Assembly (NCBI RefSeq): GCF_000514815.1
Contig: NZ_AZWQ01000008.1
Span: forward strand, 122,262-176,401
Origin: Salinispora fenicalii
GTDB lineage: Bacteria > Actinomycetota > Actinomycetes > Mycobacteriales > Micromonosporaceae
DNA length: 54,140 nt
Direction of reading: 5' to 3'
In this document: piece after piece, positions 1 to 8,344 of the stretch
Layout of the letters: the number at the start of each line of letters is the position of its first letter
Numbering within the stretch: the first letter of the stretch is position 1
Program-made: the position numbers and the translations under genes
Notes under the pieces: model-generated
Told to the model about the DNA's origin: nothing
Database searches by the model: none
What the model saw: only the letters and a program-made list of their open reading frames with translations

Positions 1-2
1 AA

Positions 3-1400
3 CCGGACCGCCCCGGCGGACACCGGGCGAGGTCACCGCGGCGCTGGTGGGCCGTCGGACTCGCCGGCGTGACCGGCCTCGCCCTCACCGCCGTCGGCGT
101 CGCCGCCACCCCGGCCGCCGACGCCATCGGACGCGCCCTCACCACCGACAACCGCACCGACAAACCCCACCAGCCCGGCAAAGACCGCGACAACCGCAGC
201 GGCGACCAGGGCAAACACGACGACCAGAACAAAGACAACGGCAAGGGCAAAGGCAAGGGCAAGGGCAAGGGCAAGAAGGAGAAGAAGCCGCCGGGCACCC
301 CCGTGCCCTGTGACGCCGACGCGCTCATCGCCGCGATCACCCTGGCCAACGCCCGCGGCGGCGCCACCCTCAACCTCGCCAAAGACTGCACCTACCTCCT
401 CACCGCCGACATCGACGGCGCCGGCCTGCCCGCCATCACCACCCCCATCACCCTCAACGGCGGCAAACACACCACCATCGAACGCGCCGCCGCCGTCGAC
501 GAGTTCCGCATCCTCACCGTCAACGTCGGCGGCGACCTCACCCTCAACAAACTGAAGATCACCGGCGGAAGCACCCCGGACGAGGGCGGCGGCATCCTCG
601 TCAACCTCGGCGGCACCCTCACCACCAACCACAGCACCATCACCCGCAACATCGCCGCCACCGCAGGAGGCGGCATCGCCAACTTCGGCACCACGACCGT
701 CAAGCACTCCACCGTCAGCCACAACACCGCCGGCACTTCCGGCGGCGGCATCGGCAATGCCATTGGCCTCCTCACCGTCACCACGTCGCAGGTGAAAGCG
801 AACACCGCTGGCATCGCCGGGGGCATTGCAGGTCTCGGCGCCACTGGCGCGGTGAACGTGACGAAGAGCGTGATCGCCAACAACCACGCAAGCAGTGCGG
901 CCGGAGGCTTGCTGCTCAGCCAGGCTTCCAACACGATCTCCGACACCAAAGTCACCGGAAACACCGCGCTCCAGTACGGCGGACTGCTGGTCAGCGCGCA
1001 ACTCACCCTGCGAAAGGTCGAGATCACCAAGAACACCTCGTCGGCCGGGGTCGGTGGTGGGCTGGTCATCGACGCCAACGGCATCGTGGTCACCGAGAAG
1101 AGCCTCATCAAGGGCAACACCGCCGCCGCAGACTCCGGCGGCGGCATCTACAACACGGGCCAACTGGTGCTGCGCGACAGCAAGGTTGTCGACAACCAGG
1201 CCACCCTGGGGGGCGGCATCTACAACGTCGACGGCGTCACCACCCTCTTCAACACCCAGGTGGTGAAGAACCTCGCCACCATCGATGGCGGCGGCATCTT
1301 CAACGACAACGGAACGGTGAACCTGAACACCGCCACCGGCACCGTCGTCATCAAGAACCGGCCCAACAACTGCGTCGCGGTTCCCGGCTGCCCGGCCTGA
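3..1400 (+). CDS. Secreted right-handed beta-helix (Pmp-like) repeat protein, 5' end outside window
   Basis: The frame is open from base 3 to the TGA at 1398-1400 and has no clear start, so the N-terminus lies upstream of the window. The first visible residues form a signal peptide: a basic stretch containing PRRWW, which is twin-arginine-like, a hydrophobic core and a small-residue cleavage zone around ATPAADA. Next comes a highly charged linker made of repeated Lys-Gly. About 330 residues of short parallel beta-helix rungs follow, recognisable by recurring GGGI and GGGL motifs alternating with Thr/Val/Asn-rich strands, as in chlamydial Pmp-like and pectate-lyase-fold proteins. Two Cys close the C-terminus (NCVAVPGCPA). 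No catalytic motif is visible, and a surface or adhesive role is only inferred. A perfect hairpin terminator follows 22 bases downstream, so the gene ends its transcript. Confidence 0.8.
   Translation, partial: PDRPGGHRARSPRRWWAVGLAGVTGLALTAVGVAATPAADAIGRALTTDNRTDKPHQPGKDRDNRSGDQGKHDDQNKDNGKGKGKGKGKGKKEKKPPGTPVPCDADALIAAITLANARGGATLNLAKDCTYLLTADIDGAGLPAITTPITLNGGKHTTIERAAAVDEFRILTVNVGGDLTLNKLKITGGSTPDEGGGILVNLGGTLTTNHSTITRNIAATAGGGIANFGTTTVKHSTVSHNTAGTSGGGIGNAIGLLTVTTSQVKANTAGIAGGIAGLGATGAVNVTKSVIANNHASSAAGGLLLSQASNTISDTKVTGNTALQYGGLLVSAQLTLRKVEITKNTSSAGVGGGLVIDANGIVVTEKSLIKGNTAAADSGGGIYNTGQLVLRDSKVVDNQATLGGGIYNVDGVTTLFNTQVVKNLATIDGGGIFNDNGTVNLNTATGTVVIKNRPNNCVAVPGCPA
240..275 (+). repeat. 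In-frame GGCAAG hexamer repeat (Lys-Gly linker)
   Basis: Six consecutive copies of the hexamer GGCAAG, one of them GGCAAA, lie in frame inside the beta-helix gene. They encode an alternating Gly-Lys linker between the signal peptide and the helix domain. Such a repeat can change length by slippage without breaking the frame. Confidence 0.85.
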
Positions 1401-1422
1401 CCGGGCACTCTGAGTAGTTGGA

Positions 1423-1464
1423 AGGGGGTTCGCCCCGCGCCGATGGGCGCGGGGCGAACCCCCT
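1423..1464 (+). terminator. Perfect 19-bp hairpin after the beta-helix gene
   Basis: Arms 1423-1441 and 1446-1464 are perfectly complementary over 19 bp around a 4-base loop (GATG). The hairpin sits 22 bases after the stop codon. No long U-tract follows, which is usual for actinobacterial terminators. Confidence 0.85.
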
Positions 1465-1557
1465 CGACCGTGATTCCGGACCGCCGGAGTCGCCACCTGC
1501 GGCGCCCGGCGCCGCCCCGTCCCGACACCGCTTCCGAGCAGATGGGATTATCAGCGG

Positions 1558-1947
1558 GTGAGCAGCTCCGACACTCTCCGGTTCCGGCACAACCAGGCCC
1601 TGCTGGTCGCCGCGGTGGTCGCCTTCCTCGGCGCACTGCCCCTGGCCGCCGCCCGGTGGTACCTGTTGCCGTTGCTCCTCGTGCCGCTCGCCCTCGGTGG
1701 GTGGGCCTGGCGGTCCGGCACCGACGCCAACGCCCAGGGGCTGCGCCTACAGGCGCTCGCCGGGCAGTACCGAATCCGCTGGGACCAGATCGTCGAGCTG
1801 GGCGCGGGCCCGGACGGCCGAGCGGTCGCCCGGCTCACCGACGGCCGGGCGGTCCCGCTGCCCGCCGTCCGCCACGATGACCTGCCCCGGCTCATCGCGG
1901 TCGCCGACCGGCCCCAGCCCGGCATCAACGGCGAAGCGACTCAGTAG
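1558..1947 (+). CDS. Small membrane protein with bacterial PH-like domain
   Basis: This 129-residue protein starts at GTG. Two adjoining hydrophobic stretches (about residues 14-32 and 34-47) form a membrane hairpin. They are followed by a short beta-rich domain with the pattern QGLRLQ..YRIRWDQIVELG...GRAVARLTDGRAVPLPAV, which resembles the bacterial PH-like domains of small actinobacterial membrane proteins. The role is unknown. Its stop codon (1945-1947) overlaps the end of the convergent dehydrogenase gene, whose stop is at 1941-1943, so no terminator fits between them. Confidence 0.75.
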   Translation: MSSSDTLRFRHNQALLVAAVVAFLGALPLAAARWYLLPLLLVPLALGGWAWRSGTDANAQGLRLQALAGQYRIRWDQIVELGAGPDGRAVARLTDGRAVPLPAVRHDDLPRLIAVADRPQPGINGEATQ

Positions 1948-2858
1948 CCCTCCACCACCACGTTGGTCGGCGGCTCGCCCGCGGCGAAGCGGCGGATCTG
2001 ATCACCCACCAGCTGGTACGCCCGCGTAAGCAGGCCCTGCACCGAGCCAGCCACATGCGGGGTGAGCAGCACGTTCGGCATCGCCCACAACGGGTTGTCG
2101 GTAGGCAGCGGTTCGGGGTCGGTGACGTCCAGCACCGCCGAGATCCGGCCGGTGCCCAGCTCGGCGACGAGTGCTTCGGTCTGCGCCACCGGCCCCCGCG
2201 CCGCGTTGACCAGCAGTGCGCCGTCGCGCATCGCCGCCAGGAACGCCTCGTCAACCAGCCCCCGGGTCTGGTCGGTCAACGGCACCAGCAGCACCACCAC
2301 ATCCGCCTCCGGTAGTAACCGGGGCAGCTCCGCGACGGCGTGCACGCCGGGTCGCGCGGTTCGGGCTACCAGGGTGAGGTCCACCTCGAACGGGGTGAGG
2401 CGCGCCTGAAGCGCCGTGCCGATCGAGCCGGCGCCGACGATCAGCACCCGCTTGCCGGCCAGTTCTTCGGTGGGCGCCACCTCGCGGTACGCCCACTCCC
2501 GACGGTCCTGCGCCCGAACGAGCGCGGGGAAGGACCGTAGGTACGCCAAGATCGCGGTGACGACCCACTCCGAGGTGGCCTGGTCATGCACTCCTCGCGC
2601 ATCACAGAGCGTCACGCCCGGTGGCATCCGGCCGACCCACGCGTCCGCGCCGGCGGTCAGGAGTTGCACCACCGCCAAGTCCGGCAGCTCCCGCAACAGG
2701 TCGGTGGTCTCCGCCTCGGCCAGGAACGGCGGCACCCAGAACCGGACGTCGGTCACCGGGGACGGAAGCCGGTCCGGCTCTGCCACCTCCACCGTTACAC
2801 CCGCCGGCAGGTCACCAAGGAGGGATGTGCCGTGCTCATGGGGGATCCACACCTTCAC
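1941..2858 (-). CDS. D-2-hydroxyacid dehydrogenase (NAD(P)-dependent)
   Basis: This 305-residue protein is the usual length of the D-isomer-specific 2-hydroxyacid dehydrogenase family, which interconverts 2-keto acids and D-2-hydroxy acids. The nucleotide motif VGAGSIG lies mid-protein. The catalytic Arg (NAARGP), Glu (DVTDPEPLP) and His (LLTPHVAGS) are all present, so it should be active; the substrate cannot be told. The GTG at 2856-2858 (MKVWIPHEHG) was chosen because family members begin at this strand, whereas the upstream open frame is Arg/Pro/Gly-rich and runs into the divergent gene's leader. It converges on the PH-like gene with overlapping ends. Confidence 0.85.
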   Translation of the reverse strand: MKVWIPHEHGTSLLGDLPAGVTVEVAEPDRLPSPVTDVRFWVPPFLAEAETTDLLRELPDLAVVQLLTAGADAWVGRMPPGVTLCDARGVHDQATSEWVVTAILAYLRSFPALVRAQDRREWAYREVAPTEELAGKRVLIVGAGSIGTALQARLTPFEVDLTLVARTARPGVHAVAELPRLLPEADVVVLLVPLTDQTRGLVDEAFLAAMRDGALLVNAARGPVAQTEALVAELGTGRISAVLDVTDPEPLPTDNPLWAMPNVLLTPHVAGSVQGLLTRAYQLVGDQIRRFAAGEPPTNVVVEGY

Positions 2859-2912
2859 ACCCGCCGACGATAGGGCCTCGGCCCGAGCCGCGCCGTTCCG
2901 GGGGCAGGCACC

Positions 2913-2995
2913 GGCCCGCGTCCTCTCGGGCCCGCACCCGCTCCGCGTCCTTTCGGGCCCGCACCCGGCCGGCCCCGTTCCGGGGCCCGCACCCG
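2913..2995. repeat. Three imperfect tandem copies of a GC-rich ~27-bp unit
   Basis: The core CGGGCCCGCACCCG occurs at 2927-2940 and 2954-2967, and with one change at 2982-2995, giving a period of 27-28 bp. The array lies between the divergent dehydrogenase and sugar dehydrogenase genes, where both promoters must be. It is too short and too regular to be a CRISPR. Confidence 0.7.
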
Positions 2996-3021
2996 GTTCA
3001 CCGGCCGCTACCCTGTTCCGG

Positions 3022-4188
3022 GTGAGCGCCCGACCCGCACACCCGCGCACCCACCGTTTTCGGGCCGCCCTCGCGGCGTCCTGCGCGGCGCTGCTGGTTG
3101 CCACCGGTTGCAGCTTCGGCGAGCCCGCGCCCGACCCGGCCGGTGAACCCCCCACCTTCCCCACGCCGACCAGCACCGACCTGGGGAGCACCGGGCCGGA
3201 GGTGGTCGCCACCGTGCTGGCGAAGGGTCTACGCGTCCCGTGGGGCATCGCCTTCCTGCCGGACGGGGGCGCGCTGATAACCGAGCGGGACGCCGGCCGG
3301 ATTCTCCAGGTCGGGCCCGAGTCCGACCCCGATGGGCTGCGGGTGACCGTGGTCCAGACCCTCGCCGAGGTGACGGCGGGTGGCGAGGGCGGGCTGATGG
3401 GGATCGCCGTCTCCCCGGACTACCAGCAGGATCAGACGATCTTCGTCTACTACACCGCCGAACAGGACAATCGGATCGCCCGGCTCACCCTCGGCGAGCC
3501 GCCGCGCCCGATCCTGACCGGCATCCCGAAGGCTCGCACCCACAACGGTGGGGGCCTCGCCTTCGGCCCGGACGGGCAGCTCTACGCCAGCACCGGCGAC
3601 GCCGGCGACCGGGAGCAGGCGCAGGATGGCAACCGACTCGGCGGGAAGATCTTGCGGATCACCACCGACGGCGAGCCGGCACCGGACAACCCCTTCCCCG
3701 ACTCGCCCGTCTGGTCGCTGGGGCACCGGAACGTGCAGGGCTTCACCTGGGCCGCCGACGGTCGGATGTACGCCGTCGAATTCGGCCAAAACACCTGGGA
3801 CGAGATCAACGAGATCAAGCGGGGCGGCAACTACGGGTGGCCGGAGGTCGAGGGCCGCTCCGACGACAGCCGATACGTCAACCCGATCGTCTGGTGGCCG
3901 CCGGCGGAGGCCTCCTGTTCCGGACTGGCCCGGACCGAGCGTCTCCTCGCCACGGCCTGCCTGCGCGGACAGCGGCTCTGGCTGGTCGAGTTGACCGACA
4001 CCGGAACGCTCGGCCAGCCGCGCGACCTGCTCACCAACCAGTACGGGCGGTTGCGGGCAGTAGCCGCGGCACCGGACGGCTCACTCTGGGTGGGCACCTC
4101 GAACCACGACAGGCGCGGAGCTCCGATGGCGGACGACGATCGTCTCCTGCGCCTGGTGTTCGCTGACGGCGAAGCCGGACGAAGCTGA
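3022..4188 (+). CDS. Lipoprotein sugar dehydrogenase of the PQQ-dependent glucose/sorbosone family
   Basis: The predicted 388-residue protein starts at GTG 3022. A lipoprotein signal ends in the lipobox VATGC (Cys30), so the enzyme should be anchored outside the membrane, and a Pro/Thr-rich spacer follows. The rest is a six-bladed beta-propeller of the soluble aldose sugar dehydrogenase family (GdhB/YliI-like): VPWGIAFLPDGGALITERDAGRI, GGEGGLMGIAVSPDY, THNGGGLAFGPDGQLYASTGDAGD, and NYGWPEVEG. The His in THNGG matches the family's catalytic base. These enzymes oxidise aldoses with PQQ as cofactor; PQQ synthesis genes are not in the window. The frame is open further upstream, but only from this start does the lipoprotein signal begin correctly. 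Confidence 0.83.
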   Translation: MSARPAHPRTHRFRAALAASCAALLVATGCSFGEPAPDPAGEPPTFPTPTSTDLGSTGPEVVATVLAKGLRVPWGIAFLPDGGALITERDAGRILQVGPESDPDGLRVTVVQTLAEVTAGGEGGLMGIAVSPDYQQDQTIFVYYTAEQDNRIARLTLGEPPRPILTGIPKARTHNGGGLAFGPDGQLYASTGDAGDREQAQDGNRLGGKILRITTDGEPAPDNPFPDSPVWSLGHRNVQGFTWAADGRMYAVEFGQNTWDEINEIKRGGNYGWPEVEGRSDDSRYVNPIVWWPPAEASCSGLARTERLLATACLRGQRLWLVELTDTGTLGQPRDLLTNQYGRLRAVAAAPDGSLWVGTSNHDRRGAPMADDDRLLRLVFADGEAGRS

Positions 4189-4273
4189 CCACGAGGTGTG
4201 ATAGGGCCGACAGCGCGCGACACCCGGCCCAGATTTTCCCGAGCCGTTCGACCAGGCGAGTCAGAATTTCAGC

Positions 4274-5854
4274 ATGGACGGTCAGGAGAACGAGCAGCAG
4301 GACAGCCGAGGCGGCCAGCCGCCGGAGACGGGCTGGAGTCGGCGGTTCCGGCTGCGGCACCGGTCGACCGACGGCCATGCGACCCGCTGGCGGGCGCTGC
4401 GAGCCGTCGGGATAACCCTGGCCGTACTCGCGGTAACCCTGGCCGGGGTGTTGATCGGCACACTGGCCGGAGGCCGGGTCAGCACCGAGGTCGGGCCGTT
4501 TCAGGCAGACCTGACGGTGACCCCGACGCTGCACGGCGGCACCACCATCGACATACCGCCGCTCGGCGCGCTCCTGCTCGACAGCCACGACGGCCCAACC
4601 CAACTGACCGTGCAGTTCGGCGCCCTCGACCAGGACCGCACCGAGGCGCTGCTGCACGACCCGGAGAGCCTCAACCGGGCGAGCCAGACCGTCGTGGATG
4701 ACGTCCGCGAGGGCATTCTGCGCCTCGGTGTCCGTACCGTCGCCGCCACGGTGCTGGTCACCCTGCTGCTGGCTTTCCTGGTGTTCCGCGACACCCGCCG
4801 CACCGCTTGGGCGGGTGCGCTCGCGCTCGTGATCACCACCGGCAGCCTGGGCACCGCGGCGGCTACCCTCCGACCGCAGGCGATCGAAGAGCCCCGCTAC
4901 GAGGGGCTCCTGGTCAACGCGCCGGCGCTCGTCGGCGACGCCCGCCGGATCGCCAACGACTACACCCGCTACGCCGAACAACTCCAGCGCCTGGTCGGCA
5001 ACGTCAGCCAGCTCTACTCCACCGTCTCGGAGCTGCCGGTGTTCGAGCCGCAGCCCGGCACCACGCGGGTGTTGCACATCTCCGATCTGCACCTGAACCC
5101 AGCTGCCTGGCCGGTCATCCAAACCGTGGTGAATCAGTTCGGCATCGACGTCGTGGTCGACACCGGCGACATCACCGACTGGGGCAGCGAGCCGGAGGCG
5201 AACTACGTCGCCTCGATCGGACTCCTCCGCACGCCCTACGTCTACATCCGCGGCAACCACGACTCGGGGGGTACGACGGCGGCGGTGGCCCAGCAGCGCA
5301 ACGCCATCGTGTTGGACAACACGACCACCGTCGTCGCCGGGCTGACCATCGCCGGCATCGGGGACCCGCGCTTCACGCCCGACAAGAGCACCTCACCGGC
5401 GGGCAGTGGCCTGACCGGGGAGACCGCCGACCAGCTCATCGACTCCGGCGACCAGCTGGCAGCCACCGCCCGTAGCGCACCCCGGCCGGTGGACCTGGCG
5501 CTGGTGCACGATCCCGCGTCGGCGGGACCACTCTCCGGTGCCACCCCGCTGGTACTCGCCGGGCACACCCACAACCGTGAGGTGTACCGGCTGCCCCAGC
5601 AGCCGGACCAGACCCCCACCCTGCTGATGGTGCAGGGTTCGACCGGCGGCGCCGGGCTGCGCGGGTTGGAGGGCGAAGAACCCACCCCACTGTCGATGAC
5701 CGTCCTCTACTTCGACGAGGAGAAGCTGCTCCAGGCGTACGACGACATCACCGTCGGCGGCACCGGCCAGGCCCAGGTGAACCTCGAACGACACCTCGTG
5801 GAGGACCCGAAGGCTGGAGCACCGGCCCCGGTAACCCCCACCCCGACCCGCTGA
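4274..5854 (+). CDS. Membrane-anchored metallophosphoesterase
   Basis: This 526-residue protein starts at ATG. It has one membrane segment at about 43-66, a roughly 85-residue beta-rich domain, two membrane segments at about 153-171 and 177-196, and then a calcineurin-like phosphoesterase domain. All metal-site motifs are present: ISDLHLN, VDTGDITDW, RGNHDS and LAGHTHN. With a cytoplasmic, Arg-rich N-terminus, three crossings put the catalytic domain outside the cell. Homologues in actinobacteria are generally annotated only as metallophosphoesterase, and the substrate is unknown. The C-terminus is a Pro/Thr tail. The gene lies 85 bases after the sugar dehydrogenase and may share its transcript. 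Confidence 0.85.
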   Translation: MDGQENEQQDSRGGQPPETGWSRRFRLRHRSTDGHATRWRALRAVGITLAVLAVTLAGVLIGTLAGGRVSTEVGPFQADLTVTPTLHGGTTIDIPPLGALLLDSHDGPTQLTVQFGALDQDRTEALLHDPESLNRASQTVVDDVREGILRLGVRTVAATVLVTLLLAFLVFRDTRRTAWAGALALVITTGSLGTAAATLRPQAIEEPRYEGLLVNAPALVGDARRIANDYTRYAEQLQRLVGNVSQLYSTVSELPVFEPQPGTTRVLHISDLHLNPAAWPVIQTVVNQFGIDVVVDTGDITDWGSEPEANYVASIGLLRTPYVYIRGNHDSGGTTAAVAQQRNAIVLDNTTTVVAGLTIAGIGDPRFTPDKSTSPAGSGLTGETADQLIDSGDQLAATARSAPRPVDLALVHDPASAGPLSGATPLVLAGHTHNREVYRLPQQPDQTPTLLMVQGSTGGAGLRGLEGEEPTPLSMTVLYFDEEKLLQAYDDITVGGTGQAQVNLERHLVEDPKAGAPAPVTPTPTR

Positions 5855-5860
5855 ACCTGA

Positions 5861-5879
5861 CCGCCGGACAAGCCGGCGG
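5861..5879. terminator. Short hairpin between convergent genes
   Basis: A 7-bp perfect stem (5861-5867 with 5873-5879, loop ACAAG) lies in the 37-base gap between the converging metallophosphoesterase and transketolase-like genes. It is weak on its own, but the position fits a shared terminator. Confidence 0.45.
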
Positions 5880-5891
5880 CCAGCGATCGGG

Positions 5892-8249
5892 TCAGCGCAG
5901 GGAGAGCGCGGCGAGGGCGGCGTTGACGATGCTGCCCGGCAGCAGGTCGTGGAGCTCGTACAGCTCGGCGACGCTGCCGGACTGACCGAACTCGTCCACG
6001 CCAAGGGGCACCGCCGGGGCACCGACCGCCGAGCCGAGCCATGCCATCGCGTGTGACGCGGCGTCGTGCACGGTGACCACCGGCACCCGGTCGACGAACG
6101 CCGACCGCAACGCGCCCGGAACGCTCGGCACGGTAGCGGTGCGGACCCCCTGGCGCAGGGTCCGCTGCCAGGCCCGGTAGAGGCGGTCCAGGCTGGTGAC
6201 GTCCACGACGTGCGCGGCGATCCCCTCCTCGGCCAGCTCGGCTGCGGCGGCCAGAACCTCAGGCAGGACCGCGCCAGAGGCGGCGAGCTGCACGACCGGG
6301 GCATCGGCGAGCTGCGGGTACGCCTGGTGGGCGTCGACCAGCCGGTAGGCACCGGCGAGCACCTGCCGACGCAGCACCGCGTCGCCGAGCCGGCTCCGGG
6401 CCGCCGCGAACGGAGCCTGGTCGACCGGGCGGGTGCTGAGCCGGAAGTAGTATCCGCCGTCCTCTCCGGGCGCGGCGGTCGCGGTCGGTGCCGCTCCCCC
6501 GGCGATCTGCCCCAACGCGTCACAGAGCAGCCAGTCCAGGGTGGTGGCGTAGGCGGGCTCGACGAAGGTGACCCCGGGCAGTTCCAGGCCGACGCTGGCG
6601 GTGAGCGTCGACTGGTGCGCGCCCCCCTCCGGCGCGAGGGTGACTCCCGAGGGAGTGCCCGCGACCACGAACCGGGCGCCGGAGTAGGTGCCGTGCAAGA
6701 AGGCGTCCAGGCCCCGCAGCACGAACGGGTCGTACACGGTGCCCACCGGTAGCAGCGGCTGCCCGGAGTGGTCCCAGGCCAGACCGAGCTGCCCGAGCAG
6801 CAGGAACAGGTTCATCTCCGAGATGCCCAGCTCGATGTGCTGGCCGGCCGGGCTCTCCGTCCACCGCAGCATCCGGTCCTCGGACCACGCGCGCTGCGAG
6901 GTGGGCGCGAACACCCCGGACCGGTTGATGAACCCGGCCAGGTTGGTCGAGGTGGCCACATCCGGCGCGGTGGTGACGAGGTAACGCCCGACCTGCGGGT
7001 CACGGGCCAGGTCAACCAGCACCCGGCCGAAGACCTCCTGGGTGGAGAGCGGCTTGTTCGCGCGTACCCGGGTCGTCTCCGGGACGCGCACGCCCAGCGC
7101 CCGCGTGCGTGGCGCCCGGGACAGCGCCTCCCGGCGCTCTCCGGCCCGGACACCGGCCGCCGACGCCGGGTCGAGCCGGTCCCACTCGGTGTCCCCGGTG
7201 AGGCCGTGCGCGGCCCGCAACGCGTCCACCTGCGCCGTGGTGAGCAGTGCCGAGTGGTTCCGCGGGTTGCCGGCCATCGGCAGCCCCCAGCCCTTCACGG
7301 TGTACGCGAAGACCACGCTGGGCCGGTCGGTGACCGCGTCACACTGGGCGTAGGCATCCAGCATCGCCGCCAGGTCGTGCCCGCCGAGGTCGGTGACGAG
7401 CGGCCCCAATTCGTCGTCGGGGATGTCGGCGATGAACTCCGCGATTCCCGCCGGCGCGCCGTCGAGGAACTGCTTGCGCAGCAGCGGCCCGGCGAGGCCG
7501 AAGAGCGACTGGTACTGCTCGTTCGGCATCGCGTCGATCCAGTCCCGCAGCGCCGCCCCGCCCGGACGGGCGTACGCGGCAGCGAGCCGACGACCGTACT
7601 TGACCTCCACGACGTGCCAGCCCGCGGCCTCGAACTGGCCCCGCCACTGGTCGATCCGGATGCCCGGAACAACGCGATCCAGCGACTGGCGGTTGAAGTC
7701 GACCAGCCACATCACGTTGCCGAGCCCGGCGGTGGCCGGGTCGGCGACCGCCTCCCAGATGTTGCCCTCGTCCAGTTCGGCGTCGCCGATGAGGGCGACG
7801 AACCGGGACCGGGGACGGGCACCGAAGTGCGCGTCCACGTAGCGGCGGGTGACCGCCGCGAAGAGTGGCGCCGCCGCGCCCAGCCCCACCGAGCCGGTGG
7901 AGAAGTCGACCTCGTCCGGGTCCTTCGTCCGGGACGGGTACGACTGAAGGCCGCCCCGGGCACGCAGCCGGGTCAGGTACGACCGGTCCAGGTTGCCGAG
8001 CAGGTACTGGATGGCGTGGAACACCGGGGAGGCGTGCGGCTTCACCGCGACCCGGTCCTCGGCGTCGAGGTGCGCGAACCACAGCGCCGTCATCGCGGTG
8101 ACCAGCGAGGCGCTCGACGCCTGGTGCCCGCCGACCTTCACCCCGTCGCCGGTGTCCCGGTCGTGGTTAGCCGCGTCCACAATACGGGTGGCGAGCCACA
8201 GCACCCGGCGTTGGATCTCGTCGAGGACATCGAGGTCGTGCTGGTTCAC
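5892..8249 (-). CDS. Transketolase-like / pyruvate dehydrogenase E1-like protein
   Basis: This 785-residue thiamine-diphosphate enzyme has the homodimeric E1/transketolase layout. The N-terminal domain carries GGHQASSAS, KPHASPVFHAIQYLLG and the ThDP/Mg motif GDAELDEGNIWE (155-166), completed by NRQSLD near 186. A second pyrimidine-binding domain and a C-terminal transketolase domain follow. It resembles AceE, which decarboxylates pyruvate and acetylates the E2 lipoyl group, but is roughly 100 residues shorter, and no E2 or E3 gene is nearby, so the acceptor is uncertain. In actinobacteria such proteins are annotated as transketolase or PDH E1. It lies downstream of gatB but is separated from it by a strong hairpin, so it is probably transcribed separately. 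Confidence 0.8.
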   Translation of the reverse strand: MNQHDLDVLDEIQRRVLWLATRIVDAANHDRDTGDGVKVGGHQASSASLVTAMTALWFAHLDAEDRVAVKPHASPVFHAIQYLLGNLDRSYLTRLRARGGLQSYPSRTKDPDEVDFSTGSVGLGAAAPLFAAVTRRYVDAHFGARPRSRFVALIGDAELDEGNIWEAVADPATAGLGNVMWLVDFNRQSLDRVVPGIRIDQWRGQFEAAGWHVVEVKYGRRLAAAYARPGGAALRDWIDAMPNEQYQSLFGLAGPLLRKQFLDGAPAGIAEFIADIPDDELGPLVTDLGGHDLAAMLDAYAQCDAVTDRPSVVFAYTVKGWGLPMAGNPRNHSALLTTAQVDALRAAHGLTGDTEWDRLDPASAAGVRAGERREALSRAPRTRALGVRVPETTRVRANKPLSTQEVFGRVLVDLARDPQVGRYLVTTAPDVATSTNLAGFINRSGVFAPTSQRAWSEDRMLRWTESPAGQHIELGISEMNLFLLLGQLGLAWDHSGQPLLPVGTVYDPFVLRGLDAFLHGTYSGARFVVAGTPSGVTLAPEGGAHQSTLTASVGLELPGVTFVEPAYATTLDWLLCDALGQIAGGAAPTATAAPGEDGGYYFRLSTRPVDQAPFAAARSRLGDAVLRRQVLAGAYRLVDAHQAYPQLADAPVVQLAASGAVLPEVLAAAAELAEEGIAAHVVDVTSLDRLYRAWQRTLRQGVRTATVPSVPGALRSAFVDRVPVVTVHDAASHAMAWLGSAVGAPAVPLGVDEFGQSGSVAELYELHDLLPGSIVNAALAALSLR

Positions 8250-8303
8250 GGGGACTCCATCCGGGCGCCGCCGTTGGCGCCCTCCGAGGGGTGGGCACGG
8301 CGT

Positions 8304-8335
8304 CAGGCCCTCCGCCGTACCAGCCGGAGGGCCTG
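8304..8335 (-). terminator. Terminator of the gatCAB operon
   Basis: Arms 8304-8314 and 8325-8335 pair perfectly over 11 bp around a 10-base loop, ten bases past the gatB stop. It should end the gatC-gatA-gatB transcript before the transketolase-like gene. Confidence 0.8.
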
Positions 8336-8344
8336 CCTGGCACG

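Noticed and set aside
2913..2995. CRISPR array
   Set aside because: Repeats are short, imperfect and contiguous without unique spacers, and there are no cas genes.
2416..3021. N-terminal extension of the sugar dehydrogenase frame
   Set aside because: The open frame continues upstream, but the extension overlaps the divergent dehydrogenase gene and hides a perfect lipoprotein signal that begins at 3022.
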